Positions 63,571 through 64,000 of a stretch of 64,000 nt of DNA are shown here, piece after piece. The DNA is from Bin5 sp965221145 (GTDB lineage Bacteria; Chloroflexota; Anaerolineae; Caldilineales; Caldilineaceae). The number at the start of each line of letters is the position of its first letter. Positions within the stretch are counted from its first letter, which is position 1. Position numbers and translations under genes: made by a program. The notes under the pieces were generated by a model. The model worked only from the letters and a program-made list of their open reading frames with translations. It searched no databases and was not told the DNA's origin. The stretch is taken from NCBI GenBank assembly GCA_965221145.1, contig OZ244877.1, forward strand, positions 4,216,001-4,280,000, given 5' to 3'.

Positions 63571-64000
63571 ATGGAACTACGGGTGCAGCAAGGGAATATC
63601 GCTGAAACGGATGTCGACCTGATCGTCGTCAATCTGTTCGCCGGCGTCACCGCGCCCGGCGGCGCGACCGGAGCGGTCGACCGATCGCTCAATGGCGGCA
63701 TCAGCCAACTCATTGCCCGCGGGGATTTCAGTGGCGAGGCCGAGACGACCGCGCTGCTTTATTCGCGCTCAAATAGCGAAGCGGTAGCGCATACAACAAC
63801 CTCGCGCTCAAATGACGAAGCGGTAGCTGATGAAGCAACTTCCCAGGATCGGCTGAGCGCGCCGCGCGTGCTGATCGTCGGCCTCGGCAGCAGCGAACAG
63901 TTCGGCGTCGCGCAGATTCGGCGGGCCGCGGCGGTGGCCGCCCAGGCCGCGGCCAAACTGAAAGGTGTCAAAACGATGGCCACCATCGTCCACGGCGCAG
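63571..64000 (+). CDS. pepA: Leucyl aminopeptidase (peptidase M17), N-terminal part, cut by the window end
   Basis: 143 residues visible, continuing past the window. MELRVQQGNIAETDVDLIVVNLFAGVTAPGGATGAVDRSLNGGI, then VLIVGLGSSEQFGVAQIRRAAAVAAQAAAKLKG, are the macrodomain-like N-terminal domain of M17 enzymes. The zinc-binding catalytic half is outside the window. Between them lies an unusual insert of about 30 residues from a 39-bp tandem repeat (SRSNSEAVA and SRSNDEAVA). The gene starts after the heptamer repeats with no clear ribosome-binding site. M17 enzymes release N-terminal residues from peptides and form hexamers; the insert would lie on the surface. Confidence 0.85.
   Translation, partial: MELRVQQGNIAETDVDLIVVNLFAGVTAPGGATGAVDRSLNGGISQLIARGDFSGEAETTALLYSRSNSEAVAHTTTSRSNDEAVADEATSQDRLSAPRVLIVGLGSSEQFGVAQIRRAAAVAAQAAAKLKGVKTMATIVHGA
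63763..63840 (+). repeat. 39-bp imperfect tandem repeat inside the aminopeptidase gene
   Basis: TCGCGCTCAAATAGCGAAGC and TCGCGCTCAAATGACGAAGC begin at 63763 and 63802, exactly 39 bp (13 codons) apart and in frame. Confidence 0.85.

Overview
The window is high-GC bacterial chromosome whose gene content best fits a Chloroflexota lineage, probably Caldilineales/Anaerolineae-like. The evidence is a Tat-type solute-binding lipoprotein, a MoxR/DUF58 pair, a coenzyme F420 ligase (CofE) beside a YqeB-type molybdenum-hydroxylase accessory protein, PhyH dioxygenase and sulfatase genes, and many PIN/Uma2-type accessory genes. This assignment is inferred from gene content only; there is no rRNA in the window.

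Region 1 (1-14.3 kb) is a surface-protein island. A VOC-fold protein and a 183-bp tandem repeat precede a tRNA-Ala, then a 3,873-residue secreted protein made of about 33 Calx-beta-like domains. Those domains form a four-domain (A-B-C-D) higher-order repeat about 460 residues long, run about seven times; one unit and its neighbour are almost identical in DNA. Two long hairpins and two more tRNA-Ala genes follow.

Region 2 (14.3-37 kb) mixes housekeeping and accessory genes: a MarR regulator, two tandem receptor-type (Peripla_BP_6-like) lipoproteins with no permease, RNase HI, an APH-like kinase, a Phd/PIN toxin-antitoxin pair, a Uma2 nuclease, three secreted multi-SH3b proteins (two from a 2.98-kb tandem duplication with its flanks), a frameshifted PIN toxin, RNase PH, a LacI regulator and the MoxR/DUF58 pair.

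Region 3 (37-57 kb) is a long co-directional cluster: a TIM-barrel/carboxypeptidase-regulatory-domain protein coupled to a solute-binding lipoprotein; a second solute-binding lipoprotein; a degraded IS5-type transposase; a sulfotransferase-like protein; an NHL-TPR-YIP1 membrane protein; a DUF5696-like secreted protein; two sugar-ABC permeases; an arylsulfotransferase; a sulfatase; a PhyH dioxygenase; a zinc alcohol dehydrogenase; and a P-loop kinase. No ATPase subunit is present. It reads as an uptake and catabolic locus for a sulfated or sugar-like compound. It is the best candidate here for an undescribed functional system, but the substrate cannot be read from sequence.

Region 4 (57-64 kb) holds a minus-strand operon (tsaC-like, GT4 glycosyltransferase, WecG/TagA-family glycosyltransferase), then yqeB-cofE, tRNA-Arg(CCG), a PLP aminotransferase and the start of an M17 leucyl aminopeptidase.

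Several small repeat families thread through the window: a ~62-bp palindrome (six copies, one supplying a gene's stop codon), a heptanucleotide-phased repeat with core NAGTNNN (at least seven loci, including inside two glycosyltransferase genes), a ~145-bp element beside tRNA genes, and a ~48-bp REP-like palindrome.
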